Source: Bacteroidales bacterium | Lineage (GTDB): Bacteria; Bacteroidota; Bacteroidia; Bacteroidales; Paludibacteraceae | Length of the DNA: 46,294 nt | Reading direction: 5' to 3' | NCBI GenBank assembly: GCA_015654525.1 | Contig: JAATGT010000319.1 | Span: 1-46,294, forward strand | Shown: positions 45,062-46,294 of the stretch, in pieces | Layout: every line of letters begins with the position of its first letter | Numbering within the stretch: position 1 is the first letter of the stretch | Position numbers and translations under genes: made by a program | The notes under the pieces: generated by a model | The model's database searches: none | Told to the model about the DNA's origin: nothing | Seen by the model: only the letters and a program-made list of their open reading frames with translations

Positions 45062-45559
45062 ATGATACAGCTTAAAGATAGTGATTTGGCCGCTGCTGCC
45101 GAAAAAGGAATGGATGAATTTCTACTGCTCTTTACCAATGCATATCTACAGACTGTAGATGGTAAACTGACCCCTGACAATATGTCGTTGCTCAATGGAA
45201 GTCAGCATACTTTGCTTGCCTGGCATTTTTTTACTACCGAAATGCGCGATGGAGGCTTTGTGCAACTGATTCAGAATGGATATGGTGGTTATATATTCGG
45301 AAATCCGTTTGCTAAAGCCATCAAACAATTCGGTGCGACAGAATTGGCCAAGCTTATTTACAAAGCCAAAGAAATTTACGATCCCAACAAAGTGGCTCTG
45401 GAGCGTGAAACAACGGACGAAGAGTTTAATGCACTGTACGTGGATTTTGAAGTGTTCGATGAATTGGAAGAGATTTATTTCGATATTGAGGAACAGCAGA
45501 CAGCCCTTATTGCTGCTTACGTAGATGAGCATATTACCGATTTTGGGTCTATTCAATAA
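45062..45559 (+). CDS. DMP19/DUF4375-family protein
   Basis: 165 residues from the ATG at 45062 (MIQLKDSDLAAAAEKGMDEF); an upstream ATG at 45038 would add eight hydrophobic residues of no clear use. LLAWHFFTTEMRDGGFVQLI followed by QNGYGGYIFGNPFAKAIKQF is the core of the DUF4375/DMP19 fold. The protein is acidic (ELEEIYFDIEEQQ); DMP19 of Neisseria is a DNA mimic, but most relatives are uncharacterised, so function here is unknown. It is cytoplasmic. Its stop codon TAA at 45557 is immediately followed by the probable end of an IS256-type element, so the insertion may have trimmed a few residues or hit right after the gene. Confidence 0.8.
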   Translation: MIQLKDSDLAAAAEKGMDEFLLLFTNAYLQTVDGKLTPDNMSLLNGSQHTLLAWHFFTTEMRDGGFVQLIQNGYGGYIFGNPFAKAIKQFGATELAKLIYKAKEIYDPNKVALERETTDEEFNALYVDFEVFDELEEIYFDIEEQQTALIAAYVDEHITDFGSIQ

Positions 45560-46294
45560 ACTGTGTCAAAAAGGATAATTAATTTATACTCCATCTTAGT
45601 TCAAAAATAATAATAAATTGTGCCATAATTTGCTTCCAACCCAATATTGGTCCAGAGTTTTCAAATATTTTACGTTGTACCAAATAAAGTAATTTCATAA
45701 GTGCTAGATCATTCGTAAAAACCCGTTTCGATTTAGTCACCTTACGCAGTTGGCTATTAAAGCTTTCAATAATATTTGTTGTATACATCATCTTCCTTAT
45801 CCTATCTGGATATTCAAACATTTGAGACAACCGATCCCAATTTTCTAGCCAGGATTTAATTATATATGGATATTTTTTTGTCCACTCTTGATCAAACTTT
45901 GATAATGCTTTTTCTGCCTGTTGTTTATTATTGGCTTGATAAATTTCTCTTAATGAATCAGCTACAGCTTTACGATCTTTAATTGTGACATATCTTAACG
46001 AGTTTCTTATTTGATGAACGATACATAACTGTACCTTAGTTTGTGGAAAAACGGCTTCAATAGCTTGAGAAAAACCTTTCAGGTTATCAATACTAGCTAT
46101 CAATATATCCTGAACGCCACGACGTTGTATATCATTAAGAACAGATAGCCAAAAACGAGCACTCTCAGCTTCACCAATATACATGCCCAATAAATCTTTT
46201 ATTCCTTCACGATTTATACCTATCAGACAATATACTGCTTTGGTTTTTATAGCATTATCTTCTCGGACTTTGTAATGAATAGCATCCATCCAAA
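45560..46294 (-). mobile_element. IS256-family insertion sequence, right part (continues beyond window)
   Basis: The sequence ACTGTGTCAAAAAGGATAAT just outside the transposase stop codon looks like the terminal inverted repeat of the element. The other end and the transposase N-terminus lie outside the window. The terminal repeat resembles that of the 138-bp element at 2424-2561. Confidence 0.75.
45579..46294 (-). CDS. IS256-family (Mutator-type) transposase, C-terminal part
   Basis: About 238 residues visible; the frame is open to the window edge (WMDAIHYKV), so the N-terminal 150 or so residues are outside. Three catalytic acidic residues of the DDE core are present: Asp in MDAIHYKV, Asp in IASIDNLKGF and Glu in NIIESFNSQLRKVTKSKR. 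The C/LCIVHQIRNSLRYV motif between the second and third is typical of IS256. The visible part is free of stops and frameshifts, so the element may still be active. Confidence 0.93.
   Translation of the reverse strand, partial: WMDAIHYKVREDNAIKTKAVYCLIGINREGIKDLLGMYIGEAESARFWLSVLNDIQRRGVQDILIASIDNLKGFSQAIEAVFPQTKVQLCIVHQIRNSLRYVTIKDRKAVADSLREIYQANNKQQAEKALSKFDQEWTKKYPYIIKSWLENWDRLSQMFEYPDRIRKMMYTTNIIESFNSQLRKVTKSKRVFTNDLALMKLLYLVQRKIFENSGPILGWKQIMAQFIIIFELRWSIN

Overview
The window looks like a Bacteroidales chromosome segment, probably close to Paludibacter (inference). The signs are two SusC/SusD starch loci, a T9SS-type C-terminal sorting domain on a secreted amylase, promoters of the Bacteroidetes TTTG / TAnnTTTG type instead of sigma-70 boxes, little Shine-Dalgarno signal, moderately AT-rich DNA and a CAB-type fumarate reductase/succinate dehydrogenase. 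No rRNA, tRNA or CRISPR array was seen.

Region 1 (1-10.3 kb, minus strand) is a starch locus: SusC, SusD, a SusE/F lipoprotein, a GH13 lipoprotein amylase and a GH31 alpha-glucosidase, with a membrane SusR-like (DUF6377-type) regulator gene just upstream. The GH31 gene breaks at about position 140 and is joined to high-GC DNA coding for part of an ABC transporter ATPase, which looks foreign or chimeric. Region 2 (10.5-18.5 kb) is housekeeping: HIT protein and GreA, a predicted small RNA on the minus strand, MiaB, the frdC-frdA-frdB operon with a four-helix-bundle gene and its inverted repeats wedged between frdA and frdB, and a Cu/Zn superoxide dismutase.

Region 3 (18.6-27.4 kb) is accessory and repeat-rich. 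It holds a gamma carbonic anhydrase, a DUF5687 permease (frameshifted near its end) with its ABC ATPase, and then a 2.4-kb module bounded by 105-bp inverted repeats. The module contains about 26 degenerate 21-bp tandem repeats and a 307-residue protein of unknown function; it is the best candidate for something undescribed. Next come a thioredoxin-fold protein, a REP-associated tyrosine transposase (RAYT) sitting inside two clusters of short palindromes, and a small lipoprotein.

Region 4 (27.4-32.2 kb) has an MBL-fold hydrolase, an Mpl-type Mur ligase, an array of mini-hairpins, a dCMP deaminase and a CtpA-type protease. Region 5 (32.2-45 kb) is a second starch/maltose locus. On the minus strand lie SusC, SusD, a SusE/F gene broken by an in-frame TGA, and a large T9SS-exported GH13 enzyme. 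Divergent from it are a LacI regulator, a maltose-type MFS transporter and a GH65 maltose phosphorylase that has lost its catalytic domain. A perfect 14-bp palindrome (probable LacI operator) lies midway between the two divergent promoters. The window ends with a DMP19/DUF4375 gene directly abutted by an IS256-family element.

In the expected pathway, surface lipoproteins and SusCD bind and import maltooligosaccharides, GH13 and GH31 enzymes cut them, and the MFS transporter plus phosphorylase take up and split maltose. Several genes here are broken (GH31, SusE2, GH65, DUF5687), so either the locus is decaying or the assembly contains errors.
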